Assembly: GCA_001556125.1 (NCBI GenBank)
Contig: LSIG01000008.1
Location: 13,150-77,149 of the forward strand
Source: Rhizobiales bacterium CCH10-E5
Lineage (GTDB): Bacteria > Pseudomonadota > Alphaproteobacteria > Rhizobiales > Beijerinckiaceae
Direction: 5' to 3'
DNA: 64,000 bases
Positions 33,055-43,082 of the stretch are shown here, piece by piece. The stretch's first letter is position 1; every line of letters begins with the position of its first letter. The notes under the pieces are model-generated. The model was not told the origin of the DNA. It was given only the letters and a program-made list of their open reading frames with translations, and made no database searches. The position numbers and the translations under genes are program-made.

Positions 33055-33891
33055 TCAGTTCCCCGGCAGCACGATCATCGTCGGCCGGGCCGGGAGTCCC
33101 GCCTTCGTCACCGTGATCACCGGCTGATCGCGCCGCTCGATCGGCCAGTTGTCCTGAGAGCGGGCGAGGAAGCGGCTGAGCGTGCCGCCGCCGAAGAAGT
33201 GCATCGGGATCATCACCCGCGCCTGCAGCGATTTCAGCACCTCGAGCATGCCTTCCTGGTCGAGGGTGTAGCTGCCGTCGACCGGGAAGAGCACGACGTC
33301 GACGCGGCCGAGCGCGCGCAGATGGCCGGGTTCCAGCGGGTGATGCAGATGGCCGAGATGGGCGATGCAGAGCTCGCCGATCTCGAAGACGAAGATCGAG
33401 TTGCCGTCGAAATCGGTCGAGCCGGAATAGGAGCGGATATTGGTCGGCACGTTGCGAACGCGCAGATCGGCCATGGTCACGTCGTGCTTCGCCGCGCCGC
33501 GGCCGGTGGGGTCCCAGCCCGGCAGCACCTGTTTGATGCCGGGATCGGGGTTGCGCGAGTAATGCGTCGAATGGGCCTTGTTCATCGTGGCGACGTCGGG
33601 CGTCACCTGCGGCCGGACATAATCGTTGTAGTCGGTCGCGATCTTCACCCCGGCAGGCGTCTCGATCAGGAAGGTGGCGTGGCCGACGAAGGTGATGCGC
33701 ACCTCGTCCTTGCCGAGGGCGGCGAGCGTCAGATTGGCCCGATGGACGGGGAGTCCGAGCGAGGCCATCTCCGGTCGGCAGCCCGGCTCGTCGGACTGGG
33801 CGCGGGAGGGGGATGGCAGGAGCAGAACCGTCGCGGCTAGGGCGAGAAGCCCGTTGCGAACCGTTCTCCAGGATCTCGTCCAGTCCCGCAT
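33055..33891 (-). CDS. Exported MBL-fold (UlaG-like) metallo-hydrolase family protein
   Basis: 278-residue protein with a Sec signal peptide (RNGLLALAATVLLLPSPSRA, cleavage near residue 31) and a metallo-beta-lactamase fold of the UlaG-like type: ITFVGHATFLIETPAGVKIA, GSTDFDGNSIFVFEIGELCI, DVVLFPVDGSYTLDQEGM and MIPMHFFGG. The usual HxHxDH is replaced by HSTHY, and the HLGDLGH-type motif reads HLGHLHH, so metal ligation is altered. Periplasmic location is likely. Convergent with the antiporter, ten bases apart. Activity unknown; possibly a lactonase or a non-catalytic relative. Confidence 0.8.
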   Translation of the reverse strand: MRDWTRSWRTVRNGLLALAATVLLLPSPSRAQSDEPGCRPEMASLGLPVHRANLTLAALGKDEVRITFVGHATFLIETPAGVKIATDYNDYVRPQVTPDVATMNKAHSTHYSRNPDPGIKQVLPGWDPTGRGAAKHDVTMADLRVRNVPTNIRSYSGSTDFDGNSIFVFEIGELCIAHLGHLHHPLEPGHLRALGRVDVVLFPVDGSYTLDQEGMLEVLKSLQARVMIPMHFFGGGTLSRFLARSQDNWPIERRDQPVITVTKAGLPARPTMIVLPGN

Positions 33892-33905
33892 CGCCGCTCT
33901 CCCAA

Positions 33906-33946
33906 CCTTCGGCCCCGCCAGTGTGATGCACGGTCCGGGCCGAAGG
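33906..33946. repeat. Perfect inverted repeat between the MBL-fold and Bug genes
   Basis: CCTTCGGCCC (33906-33915) pairs with GGGCCGAAGG (33937-33946) across 21 bases. It lies after the stop of the minus-strand binding-protein gene and just upstream of the minus-strand MBL-fold gene, so it could terminate the former or shape the leader of the latter. No U-run follows. Confidence 0.5.
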
Positions 33947-34001
33947 AAAGGGAGGTTGGCCGCCGCTGGCGCGTTTGTGAAAGGCCGCGGCGGCGCCGTC
34001 G

Positions 34002-34967
34002 TTACTGCTTGGCGAGGCCGAGATCCTTCAGCACGCCATTGCCACGCTCGGTGAAGGTCTTGGCATAGGCGGCGAACTCGCCGGGCTTGTCCCAGACGGG
34101 GGTGATGCCGCGATCGGCCATCGCCTTGCGGACCTCGGGGCGTTGCATCGTGCGTTCGGCCGCCTCGAACAGGATCTTGCGGCGGTCGGCCGGGATTCCC
34201 TTCGGGGCGGCCAGCGCGAACCAGTTCTGATAGGTCCAGTCCAGCCCGGCCTCCTTGGCGCTCGGCACGTCCGGGAAGTTGGGGTGGCGCTCCTCGGTCA
34301 TCAGCAGGATGGTGCGGACGCGGCCGGCATCGAGCATCGCCTTGGCCTCGATCGGCGAGCCGGTGAAGACGCTGATGCCGCCGGAGGCGAGGTCCTGAAG
34401 AGCCGGTGCGCCGCCATTGCTCGGCACCCAGCGAACGGCGTCGGGCGCGATGCCCGCCGATTTGAGCAGGCCGCCCGAGGCGATGTGCCAGGAGCCGCCG
34501 ACGCCGGTGCCCGAGGCCATGAAGGTGCCCTTGGGATTCTCCTTGACTGCCTTGATGTAATCGGCCGCCGTCTTGATCGGGCTGTCGGCCTTGACCGTCA
34601 CGCCGGCCGGAATGAGCGAGACGCGCGAGAAGGAATCGACGCTGTCGATGGTGATGTCGCCGAGACCGAGCGTCTTGAAGAAGGAGATCTCGGGGCTGAT
34701 GCCGCCGACGGTGTAGCCGTCAGGCGTGGCGGTGGCGATCGCGGTGTGGCCGGTCAGCCCGCCGCCGCCGGTGCGGTTGACGACGTTGACCGGCTGCTTC
34801 AGCTCGGCCTCGTAGCCGGCGGCGAAGATGCGCATGACCGCGTCCATGCCGCCGCCCGCGGCCCATGGCACGATGAGCTGAACCGGACGATCCGGAAAGG
34901 CCCAGGACGGGCCGGCGACAGCGAGCAGGGCGGCCGCGCCGAGCGCAGCCTTGACGATGATCTTCAT
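34002..34967 (-). CDS. Tripartite tricarboxylate transporter (Bug/TctC) substrate-binding protein
   Basis: Periplasmic solute receptor of the Bug family, 321 residues. Signal peptide at 1-23 (AALGAAALLAVAGPSWAF), then the family opening FPDRPVQLIVPWAAGGGMD, VNRTGGGGLTGHTAIATATPDGYT and a characteristic SVPSAKEAGLDW-like segment (VPSAKEAGLDWTYQNWFALAAP). Bug proteins bind carboxylates or small amides for TTT import or sensing. No TctA or TctB membrane gene is nearby, so this is an orphan receptor. GGGGAGGGACC precedes the ATG. Confidence 0.92.
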   Translation of the reverse strand: MKIIVKAALGAAALLAVAGPSWAFPDRPVQLIVPWAAGGGMDAVMRIFAAGYEAELKQPVNVVNRTGGGGLTGHTAIATATPDGYTVGGISPEISFFKTLGLGDITIDSVDSFSRVSLIPAGVTVKADSPIKTAADYIKAVKENPKGTFMASGTGVGGSWHIASGGLLKSAGIAPDAVRWVPSNGGAPALQDLASGGISVFTGSPIEAKAMLDAGRVRTILLMTEERHPNFPDVPSAKEAGLDWTYQNWFALAAPKGIPADRRKILFEAAERTMQRPEVRKAMADRGITPVWDKPGEFAAYAKTFTERGNGVLKDLGLAKQ

Positions 34968-35151
34968 GGTCCCTCCCCAGGGATGGCCGCCGGCTTGGTC
35001 CGGCTGGTCCTGACAGGAGATTAGACTGCTTTGCGGCCGGCCATCAAGATATGCTGCATACAGTGTTCAGGCTGCGGGCGTCCCGGTGATGGCAGCCCGT
35101 CCGTGCCGCTCAGCGAAGGCCGATGGAACCGCAGCCGCTTCCCAAGGCTCG

Positions 35152-38100
35152 TCAGTGATAGCGGTTGAAAGAGTAGCGGCGGACGGTCCGGGCCATGGCG
35201 AGCATCTCGCCGCAGGTCGCGGTCCTGCCCCCGCGCGTCTCGCGGATACTCTCGCTAACTGCCCGTAGGGCGGGGCATGCCCGCCTCATTCGATCGATCG
35301 CTTCATAAGGGCGACGATCGTCGACCGCGTCATCGTCGAGGGGTGCAAATGGTTCGGCGTCATGATCCGCAATCTCGGCCAGGGTTCGCTCGGGTTCGAC
35401 GCCCTTCAGGCCAGCGTACAGATCATCCGCCACCTCCACGGGCTGCCCGCACTCAACAGCCGCCAGCAGGGCAGCGATCGGCCAGCTCGGAGGCTCGTCG
35501 GCGGCGCCGAGGAAGGCGGCCAGCTCTGCCTCCTCCAGCCGCGCCCGGACGATCCTGTAGACATTGATCATCCGCTTGACGGCACGAGGGCTTTTGGCGG
35601 CGAGTGCACCGATTTCCGGGCTGGCGAGGAAGTCGATCTCGGCCTGGGTCAGCTTCACGGTGGCGAGCGCCAGGTCGAGTGCTTCCGCATCGGAACTGTC
35701 GCTGAAGTCCTTCATGTCGGCAAACAGATCAGCCACCGGTTCGGCGTCTGGCTCGTCCTCGGGCTCCGCCTCGCGCTTCGGGCGCCTGGTTGCGCCTTCC
35801 GCCGATGGTGTGGGGCCGACTGCTTCGCGGTTGGCCTCGAGCAGGCCACGCACATAGGCCGCGTAGCTCGCATTTTCGCCCTCGGTCGCGAGGGGGCGGA
35901 GCCAGAACGGCAGCTGGAAGATCTTCTCGAGATAGTCGATCGCTCGTTTGCGGCGGGCCATCTCGGCCCGCTGCCGGGCCTTCTCCCGCTCCTCCGCCGT
36001 AGCGCTGTCTGGAAGATCCTCGATCGGGATGACGAACTGGCGGGCCACTGCCTCCTCGACCCAGCGCACATCGACACCGACAATCACGACGAAGAGCTGG
36101 AAGGCGAGCAGCAGGTGGATCGCCTGCAGCACGTCGTAGACCTGCGCGTGGGTGCAGCGGTCGAGATCGTCGATGTAGAGCACGATGCGATCGGGAACGG
36201 CGCCGTCATTCGCCTCTCCGGCCCGGCGCTTCCGGCGCTCTTCCTTGACCACCTCTTCGACGGAGTGGAACAGACGTCTGGCGCGGCTGATCAGGCCGAT
36301 CTGCGCGCCCACCGCCTTGGTCTCGGGGTCGTCCTCGATGATGTAGTGCAGGAGGCGCGGCGGGCTGGTGGCCCCATCGGCATCGACATAGCGGGTCAGG
36401 GCCTGCTGCGCGCGCTCCATGGCGTCGCGGCGCGCCCTGGCTTCGGCCGCGGCCTGCTTCAGTTCCGTTTCCCGCGCGAGAAGCTCCTTCAATCTGTCCT
36501 TCGTCAGGCTGTCGAGCTTTCCGGCGAAGTCGGCGGTGCTCCTTGCAATCCCTGCGACGATCCGGATCGCCGGCAGCACCGCGCCCGAGACCGAGGCCAC
36601 GGCCCCGATCCAGCCCCAGAAGCCGAACCGGGTCAGCCAGTTCGTCGCATCCGCCTTGTCGGTCGTTGCCCAGCCGGCCATCGCGGCGGCCACGAAAGCC
36701 AGGGCCACCAGCATCAGGGCAACACGCCAGCCCCGCGCCATCACGACCGCCGCGATCGTCTTCAGCTGGCCGCCGATGGTCTGCACGTCCCGGGCGACGG
36801 CGACGAAATCGTCGATGCCCTTCGAGGGGTCGTCCTGATAGGCGCGCCGCCCGAGCTCGGCCAGATCGGATTTGTGCTTTTCATAGGCGCTGCCGATCGT
36901 ATCGATCAGGGTCTGCGAGAGAGCGTCGCGCTGCCCGGCCGGCACGGCCGCGACAGCCTTGTCGCGGGCTTTTTGCGCATCGATGAGCGTGCGTTCGCTT
37001 TCGTTCAGCGCTTCGCGCGTCGCGGTCAGGGTGCTCGCCAGATTGTGGACATGGGCATTGACCCGCTCGACGAGCCGCGCGTGGAGATTGCGTCCCTGCC
37101 GCTCCGAGCCCCCCGCCCTCAGCTGATCGAAGAACTCCGCCGTCAGGCTGGCCCAGAGATTGGCATCGGCATAGTGCCAGGCGTTGAAGCGGATCTGGAC
37201 GACGTTCTCGACGAAGCGTGTCCCGGGCTGCGCACCCGCTTCCCCATAGGCGGGATCGCTCGCCCGTCTGAGCCGTGCCGCGCGCTCGTTGGCGGTCAGC
37301 TGGCCGATCTCGCGCTGCAATCGCTCCATGAAGCTCGATTTGCCCGAGCCCCATTCCCCGAACAGCCCGATGGAAAGGGGCGTCGTCGCCTCTTCGACAC
37401 AGATTAGCCGGGCGAAGGCGGACACGTCTGGCCCGATGCCGAGCGGGTCCGCGTCGCTGGTCGACGCGCGATCGGCGTCGAAACCCGGATAGGCGTCTGG
37501 TTTCGCTCCTTCGGGCACAAGCGCGCCGAGTGCTGCCCAGGCTGTGCCCGGCGTCTTCAGGAAGCGCGACCAGATCTCGACATTCTCCCCGATCTCGGGC
37601 GTCTCGAGAATGCGCTCGATCAGGCTTTCGCGAAGGGCCGACAGATCGAGCCCGATCGCGAGAGCCTCCTTGCGCATCTCGCGGACAACGGCCCGATCCG
37701 GAGAATCGAGGGCGGCAACGATCAGATGGCGCGCATCGAAGCGCGACCGGCCGACCGTCGCTTTCGCCAGCTCCACCGCCATCCGGATCGCGCGTGAAGC
37801 CGCCTCCCGCAGCATGATGCCGCGACGGGGCGAGGCCAGCCTCGTGGTGGCGCCGTAGGACGCGATCGTTTCGGCGCGAACACCCTGCGCCTCCGCGAAG
37901 TCGACGAGCCACCGCGGTGCGGACCATGTGCCGGGCGGCTGCGTCACGCCCACCGCGACGGCCGCCTGCAGGATCAGCATCACGCCGATGGTGGCGGCAT
38001 CTTCGCCGTCGCGGCGGATGGCCCGATCTCCCGCTGCTCGCAGGATTTCACGGGCGGCATCGGAATGAGCGAGACGGAGCGCCTCGGTTAGAGAGATCGG

Positions 38101-38445
38101 AGCCGCGAGATCCGGTGACGGCGCCGATGTGGATGACTCTCCGGCGGCCTGATCCGCCCGCCGCCGGGGGCTTGAAGGCTGAGGCCGGTCGTCGGGATCA
38201 GGCGGGGCGGATGCGTCCGGGATTGATGCCAGCTGTGGCTCGGGCCGGGGCGGCCGATGGTCCGCTCCCGTATCGGGTGGAGGGATCTGGTCGGATCGAA
38301 AGGGCGTCGAAAAGGACGAGGTCGCGTTCGAGGATGATAGGGAGGAGACGTCCAAGGGCGGCGTGGAAGTCTGAGGCGTCGGCTCGGATGCGCCCTTGCG
38401 GGACGATGAGCGCCTCGATGCCTTGGCCCGACCCGTCAATTCCAT
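35152..38445 (-). CDS. KAP-family P-loop NTPase with Clp-N-like N-terminal domain
   Basis: 1097-residue membrane-associated NTPase. Order: disordered Ser/Pro-rich N-terminus (1-115); a helical region (about 120-290) with two repeats resembling Clp-N, the second reading RFDARHLIVAALDSPD; the KAP core with Walker A GLFGEWGSGKSSFM (K369) and Walker B IVLYIDDLDRCT (D759-D760). Between the Walker motifs lies an insert of nearly 400 residues with two transmembrane helices (about 570-592 and 608-633) and a coiled coil, as in the KAP family (Kidins220, ARMS, PifA). The C-terminal part has KSPRAVKRMINVYRIVRA, the KAP sensor-like motif. ATG 38445 follows AGGAG. KAP NTPases include the T7-excluding PifA, so defence is possible but unproven. 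Stand-alone gene. Confidence 0.88.
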   Translation of the reverse strand: MELTGRAKASRRSSSRKGASEPTPQTSTPPLDVSSLSSSNATSSFSTPFRSDQIPPPDTGADHRPPRPEPQLASIPDASAPPDPDDRPQPSSPRRRADQAAGESSTSAPSPDLAAPISLTEALRLAHSDAAREILRAAGDRAIRRDGEDAATIGVMLILQAAVAVGVTQPPGTWSAPRWLVDFAEAQGVRAETIASYGATTRLASPRRGIMLREAASRAIRMAVELAKATVGRSRFDARHLIVAALDSPDRAVVREMRKEALAIGLDLSALRESLIERILETPEIGENVEIWSRFLKTPGTAWAALGALVPEGAKPDAYPGFDADRASTSDADPLGIGPDVSAFARLICVEEATTPLSIGLFGEWGSGKSSFMERLQREIGQLTANERAARLRRASDPAYGEAGAQPGTRFVENVVQIRFNAWHYADANLWASLTAEFFDQLRAGGSERQGRNLHARLVERVNAHVHNLASTLTATREALNESERTLIDAQKARDKAVAAVPAGQRDALSQTLIDTIGSAYEKHKSDLAELGRRAYQDDPSKGIDDFVAVARDVQTIGGQLKTIAAVVMARGWRVALMLVALAFVAAAMAGWATTDKADATNWLTRFGFWGWIGAVASVSGAVLPAIRIVAGIARSTADFAGKLDSLTKDRLKELLARETELKQAAAEARARRDAMERAQQALTRYVDADGATSPPRLLHYIIEDDPETKAVGAQIGLISRARRLFHSVEEVVKEERRKRRAGEANDGAVPDRIVLYIDDLDRCTHAQVYDVLQAIHLLLAFQLFVVIVGVDVRWVEEAVARQFVIPIEDLPDSATAEEREKARQRAEMARRKRAIDYLEKIFQLPFWLRPLATEGENASYAAYVRGLLEANREAVGPTPSAEGATRRPKREAEPEDEPDAEPVADLFADMKDFSDSSDAEALDLALATVKLTQAEIDFLASPEIGALAAKSPRAVKRMINVYRIVRARLEEAELAAFLGAADEPPSWPIAALLAAVECGQPVEVADDLYAGLKGVEPERTLAEIADHDAEPFAPLDDDAVDDRRPYEAIDRMRRACPALRAVSESIRETRGGRTATCGEMLAMARTVRRYSFNRYH

Positions 38446-38508
38446 CGCCTGCTCCTGCGGCAAACGGCGGCAGTCAGTCGCTGTGAATGGTCCCCGCCAC
38501 GCACATTG

Positions 38509-38524
38509 TGATAGGCGTCTATCA
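38509..38524. promoter_or_regulatory. Inverted repeat in the AT-richer KAP/ettA divergent promoter region
   Basis: TGATAG (38509-38514) and CTATCA (38519-38524) flank GCGT in a locally AT-rich patch (about 38503-38550) of an otherwise GC-rich 206-base gap between the divergent KAP and ettA genes. The position, 64 bases from the KAP start, suits an operator or promoter element. No regulator is known; low-certainty call. Confidence 0.35.
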
Positions 38525-38651
38525 ATTATGCAAGCAATGGTTGTATTTGTCCGGCGTTCGGCGCCCGTTGCCTTCGCCGGCCCCGTCGCCTATCTAGCGG
38601 CCAGATTCCCGAAAGCCCGAAGCCCACGCCCGCAGCGGAGCCCGCACGCCC

Positions 38652-40304
<1,653 letters not shown>

Positions 40305-40320
40305 GGCGCTCTTCACCAAG

Positions 40321-40356
40321 AAGCCCCGCGGCATCGAGCGAGCCGCGGGGCTTTTT
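40321..40356 (+). terminator. Intrinsic terminator of ettA
   Basis: Perfect 12-base stem AAGCCCCGCGGC (40321-40332) with GCCGCGGGGCTT (40342-40353), nine-base loop, running into a T tract (CTTTTTCTGTTT). Seventeen bases after the ettA stop. Classical Rho-independent structure. Confidence 0.9.
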
Positions 40357-40395
40357 CTGTTTCTGGGCAACGCCAGCGCTGCCGAAGCCGAGCGC

Positions 40396-40845
40396 CTAGC
40401 CTGACAGCGTCGTCCGCAGGGCGCCGATCCGGTCGGTGAGGCTGCGGGCCTCCTCCGCCGTCAGCCCCGTGGCTTCCTGGACGCAGGGCGGCACGCTGCG
40501 GGCCTTGTCCAGCAGTGCCTTGCCGCTCGCCGTCAGCCGCAGGCGGACCTGACGCTCGTCGGCCGGGTCGCGGCTGCGCGAGACGAGCCCCGCCGTCTCC
40601 ATGCGCTTCAGCAGCGGCGTCAGCGTGTTGGATTCGAGGAAGAGCCGTTCGCCGATCTCGCCCACGGTGCGGTCGTCGCGCTCCCAGAGCGTCACCATGA
40701 CGAGATATTGCGGGTAGGTCAGGTCGAGTTCGTCCAGCAGCGGCTTGTAGAGCCGGTTGAAAGCATGGCTGGCGGAATAGATCGCGAAGCACAGGAAGTC
40801 ATCGAGCTTCGGATCGGATGGCGGGGCGGGGGCGGTCATCGGCAT
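40396..40845 (-). CDS. ohrR: Organic hydroperoxide-sensing MarR-family repressor OhrR
   Basis: 149-residue MarR-type repressor. The sensing cysteine C19 lies in the OhrR signature [20 protein letters not shown]; a second cysteine, C121, near the C-terminus marks the 2-Cys subclass. The winged helix runs through [37 protein letters not shown] and the wing [17 protein letters not shown]. Oxidation by organic peroxides releases it from DNA. It is divergent from an exported alpha/beta hydrolase rather than from ohr, with two matching operator-like sequences between the genes. Confidence 0.92.
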   Translation of the reverse strand: MPMTAPAPPSDPKLDDFLCFAIYSASHAFNRLYKPLLDELDLTYPQYLVMVTLWERDDRTVGEIGERLFLESNTLTPLLKRMETAGLVSRSRDPADERQVRLRLTASGKALLDKARSVPPCVQEATGLTAEEARSLTDRIGALRTTLSG

Positions 40846-40868
40846 CTCCTCGGTGTCGCCCTTAAAAT

Positions 40869-40899
40869 AATCGCGCGCGATCCAATCGCAAGAGATTGA
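40869..40899. promoter_or_regulatory. OhrR-type operator copy 1
   Basis: 31-base element beginning AATCGCGCGCGATCC and ending GAGATTGA. It matches the copy at 40924-40954 at 25 of 31 positions and contains TCGCGCGCGA, a perfect palindrome. It lies 24 bases upstream of the ohrR start, in position for autoregulation. Assignment to OhrR is by location and duplication. Confidence 0.65.
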
Positions 40900-40923
40900 C
40901 AGCGGCGTGGCTCGCTCTTATTA

Positions 40924-40954
40924 AATCGCTCACGATCTAATCGATAGCGATTGA
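40924..40954. promoter_or_regulatory. OhrR-type operator copy 2
   Basis: 31-base element with outer arms AATCGCT (40924-40930) and AGCGATT (40946-40952) in perfect inverted orientation. Same orientation as copy 1, 55 bases apart. It lies about 54 bases upstream of the hydrolase start and probably controls that gene. Confidence 0.65.
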
Positions 40955-41007
40955 AGATCGGCCGACGGTTCTCCGCCGGGCCACCCGAACCAGAAGGAGA
41001 CGAGATC

Positions 41008-42003
41008 ATGTCGAACGCCAACGAAACCGCTCCCGCCCGCCGCGACCTGCTGAGCGGCCTCGCACTCGCCGCTGCGACCGCGGCCGCCGCGTCCCTGCCC
41101 GCGAGCGAAGCCGTCGCCCAGTCGACGACGCCGAAGAAGGCGCCCGCGCGCCGGGCCAAGCCCGTCATCGATGGCGACCATGTCGTCACTCGCGAGGGCG
41201 TGCGGCTCTATTTCAAGGATTGGGGTCCAAAGGACGGCCCGGTCGTGACGCTGAGCCATGGCTGGCCGCTCTCCTCCGACAGCTGGGAGAACCAGGCGTT
41301 CTTCCTCGCCAGCAACGGCTTCCGGGTCATCAGCCATGACCGGCGCGGCCATGGCCGCTCCAGCCAGGTCTGGGACGGCAACGATATGGACCACTATGCC
41401 GACGATCTGGCGGAGGTGATCGAGGCGCTCGACCTGAAGAATGTCTCGGCCTTCGGCTTCTCGACCGGCGGCGGCGAGGTGGCGCGCTATGTCGGCCGCC
41501 ACGGCACCAAGCGGCTCGCCAGGGTCGGCTTCATCGCCGCGGTGACGCCGATCATGCTGCGCAAGCCCAGCAATCCCGACGGTATGCCGCTGGAGGTCTT
41601 CGACGGCCTCCGCAAGGGCTTCCTCGCCGACCGCGGCCAGCTCTTCCGCGACATCGCGGCAGGCCCCTTCTTCGGCTACAACCGCCCCGGCGCCAAGGCG
41701 AGCCAGGGTGCGATCGAGGCCTGGTATGCGCAGGGCATGCAGGCGGGCTTCAAGAACACCTTCGACTCGATCAAGGCGTTCTCGGAGACCGATTTCGTCG
41801 CGGATCTGAAGAAGGTCGACCGGCCGACGCTGATCGTCCATGGTGACGACGACCAGATCGTCCCGATCGAGACGACCGCGCGCGCCGTGAAGCGGCTGCT
41901 GCCGAGCGCGATCCTGAAGGTCTATGAGGGTGCCCCGCACGGCCTCTCTGAGACCCACAAGGACCGCCTGAACCAGGACATGCTCGCCTTCCTGAAGGCC
42001 TAA
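41008..42003 (+). CDS. Exported alpha/beta hydrolase, non-haem haloperoxidase (perhydrolase) family
   Basis: 331-residue serine hydrolase. The Tat-type N-terminus ([20 protein letters not shown], cleavage near AVAQ at about 38) predicts a periplasmic protein. The catalytic triad is nucleophilic Ser in [14 protein letters not shown], Asp in [11 protein letters not shown] and His in [19 protein letters not shown] is the cofactor-free haloperoxidase/perhydrolase signature. ATG 41008 follows AGAAGGAGACGAG. Divergent from ohrR with two shared operators, so peroxide-inducible expression is likely. It could hydrolyse peresters or generate peracids; the natural substrate is unknown. Confidence 0.87.
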   Translation: MSNANETAPARRDLLSGLALAAATAAAASLPASEAVAQSTTPKKAPARRAKPVIDGDHVVTREGVRLYFKDWGPKDGPVVTLSHGWPLSSDSWENQAFFLASNGFRVISHDRRGHGRSSQVWDGNDMDHYADDLAEVIEALDLKNVSAFGFSTGGGEVARYVGRHGTKRLARVGFIAAVTPIMLRKPSNPDGMPLEVFDGLRKGFLADRGQLFRDIAAGPFFGYNRPGAKASQGAIEAWYAQGMQAGFKNTFDSIKAFSETDFVADLKKVDRPTLIVHGDDDQIVPIETTARAVKRLLPSAILKVYEGAPHGLSETHKDRLNQDMLAFLKA

Positions 42004-42026
42004 GCCTTTCAGAACCAATGATGGAA

Positions 42027-42057
42027 GCGGGGGCGCGGTGCGCCCCCGCAGCCGTTT
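42027..42057 (+). terminator. Intrinsic terminator of the alpha/beta hydrolase gene
   Basis: GCGGGGGCG (42027-42035), loop CGGTG, CGCCCCCGC (42041-42049), then AGCCGTTTT. Twenty-three bases after the stop and strand-appropriate. Confidence 0.8.
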
Positions 42058-42125
42058 TCGCGTTGGTTGCCTCGCCCGCAAAGTCCCCGACATCGCCGCG
42101 CGGGTTCGAACCCAAGCTGCGGGCT

Positions 42126-43028
42126 TTACGTCTCCGGCGGTGGCGCCAGGGCTTGCTGCAATTCCTGCAGGAACAGCGCACTGGCCGGCGGGAGGGTCCG
42201 GCCGGCGCGGCGGATGACGGTGATCCGACGGGCGAAGGCGGGCGAGCCGATGCGTCGGGAGCGCAAAGCAGGCACGGCTCTGACCTCCATCGCCGAGCCG
42301 GGCAGGATCGCCACACCGAGGCCGGCGCTCGCCAGCGCAGCGGCCGTGCTCATATAGGTCGCCTCAGCCGCCACCTCGATGCGCAGCCCCGCGCCCGAGA
42401 ATGCCTCATCAACGACCTGTCGCACGCTCGTGGCGCTGTCCATCAGGATGAGTGGGTGAGCGGCCAGATCCGCCAGCGACACCTCGCCTTCATGCTCCAG
42501 TGCGTGGCCTTGGGGAAAGACGGCGTGCATGTGGTCGGTCGTCGTCAGCAGCGCTTCGAGGTCCTGAAGGTCCAGGTTGCCGCCCGTGATGCCGAGATCA
42601 ACCTCCTCGGATCGCGTCGCGGCGTTGACCGTGGCGGCGATGGCGTCGCGGATGACGAAGAGAACGTCCGGATGGGCACGGCGGAAGCGCGCGATGATGT
42701 CCGGCAGCAGTCCCGAGGCAATCGACGGCAGCACGGCCAGCCGGACCACGCCGCGATGGAGACTGGCCTGGGCCCGGCTGTCGCTGACGATGCCGTCGAG
42801 TTCGCGAACGAGCCGTTCGAAGACCGGCAGGAGGTCCCGCCCCGCCCGCGTCAGCGCAACGCTGCGGGTGTTGCGGTCGAAGATGCGCAGCGCAAGTGCC
42901 TGTTCGAGCTTGCGGATCTGAACCGTCAGCGCCGGCTGCGAGAGGGCGAGCCGGTCGGCCGCGCGGGTGAAGCTTCCCGTGGCTGCGACCGCCAGGAAAG
43001 CCCGCATTTGGCGAATGTCGATATTCAT
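42126..43028 (-). CDS. LysR-family transcriptional regulator
   Basis: 300-residue LysR regulator. The N-terminal helix-turn-helix is canonical: MNIDIRQMRAFLAVAATGSF, TRAADRLALSQPALTVQIRKLEQAL and RNTRSVALTRAGRDLL. The C-terminal periplasmic-binding-type effector domain begins near residue 90 (VVRLAVLPSIASGLLPDIIA). It is divergent from the AtuA-like operon with a 54-base gap containing a palindrome, so it very likely controls that operon; the inducer is probably a related carboxylate (inference). Confidence 0.92.
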   Translation of the reverse strand: MNIDIRQMRAFLAVAATGSFTRAADRLALSQPALTVQIRKLEQALALRIFDRNTRSVALTRAGRDLLPVFERLVRELDGIVSDSRAQASLHRGVVRLAVLPSIASGLLPDIIARFRRAHPDVLFVIRDAIAATVNAATRSEEVDLGITGGNLDLQDLEALLTTTDHMHAVFPQGHALEHEGEVSLADLAAHPLILMDSATSVRQVVDEAFSGAGLRIEVAAEATYMSTAAALASAGLGVAILPGSAMEVRAVPALRSRRIGSPAFARRITVIRRAGRTLPPASALFLQELQQALAPPPET

Positions 43029-43048
43029 ACCAGAAGATAATCACTGCG

Positions 43049-43077
43049 ATCCGATCAATTCAATTGTCCTATCGGAT
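43049..43077. promoter_or_regulatory. Candidate LysR operator
   Basis: ATCCGAT (43049-43055) and ATCGGAT (43071-43077) form a perfect inverted repeat with a 15-base AT-rich spacer, fitting the T-N11-A style of LysR sites. It lies between the divergent LysR and AtuA-like genes and reaches to six bases from ATG 43083, favouring the later GTG 43116 as the real start of that gene. Confidence 0.55.
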
Positions 43078-43082
43078 GGCCC

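Noticed and set aside
35050..35060. TATGCTGCATA palindrome upstream of the first Bug gene
   Set aside because: Short, and no regulator is encoded nearby; not enough to call an operator.
35362..37407. 681-codon plus-strand frame opposite the KAP NTPase
   Set aside because: No recognisable motif; composition matches a reverse-strand shadow while the KAP Walker motifs are on the minus strand.
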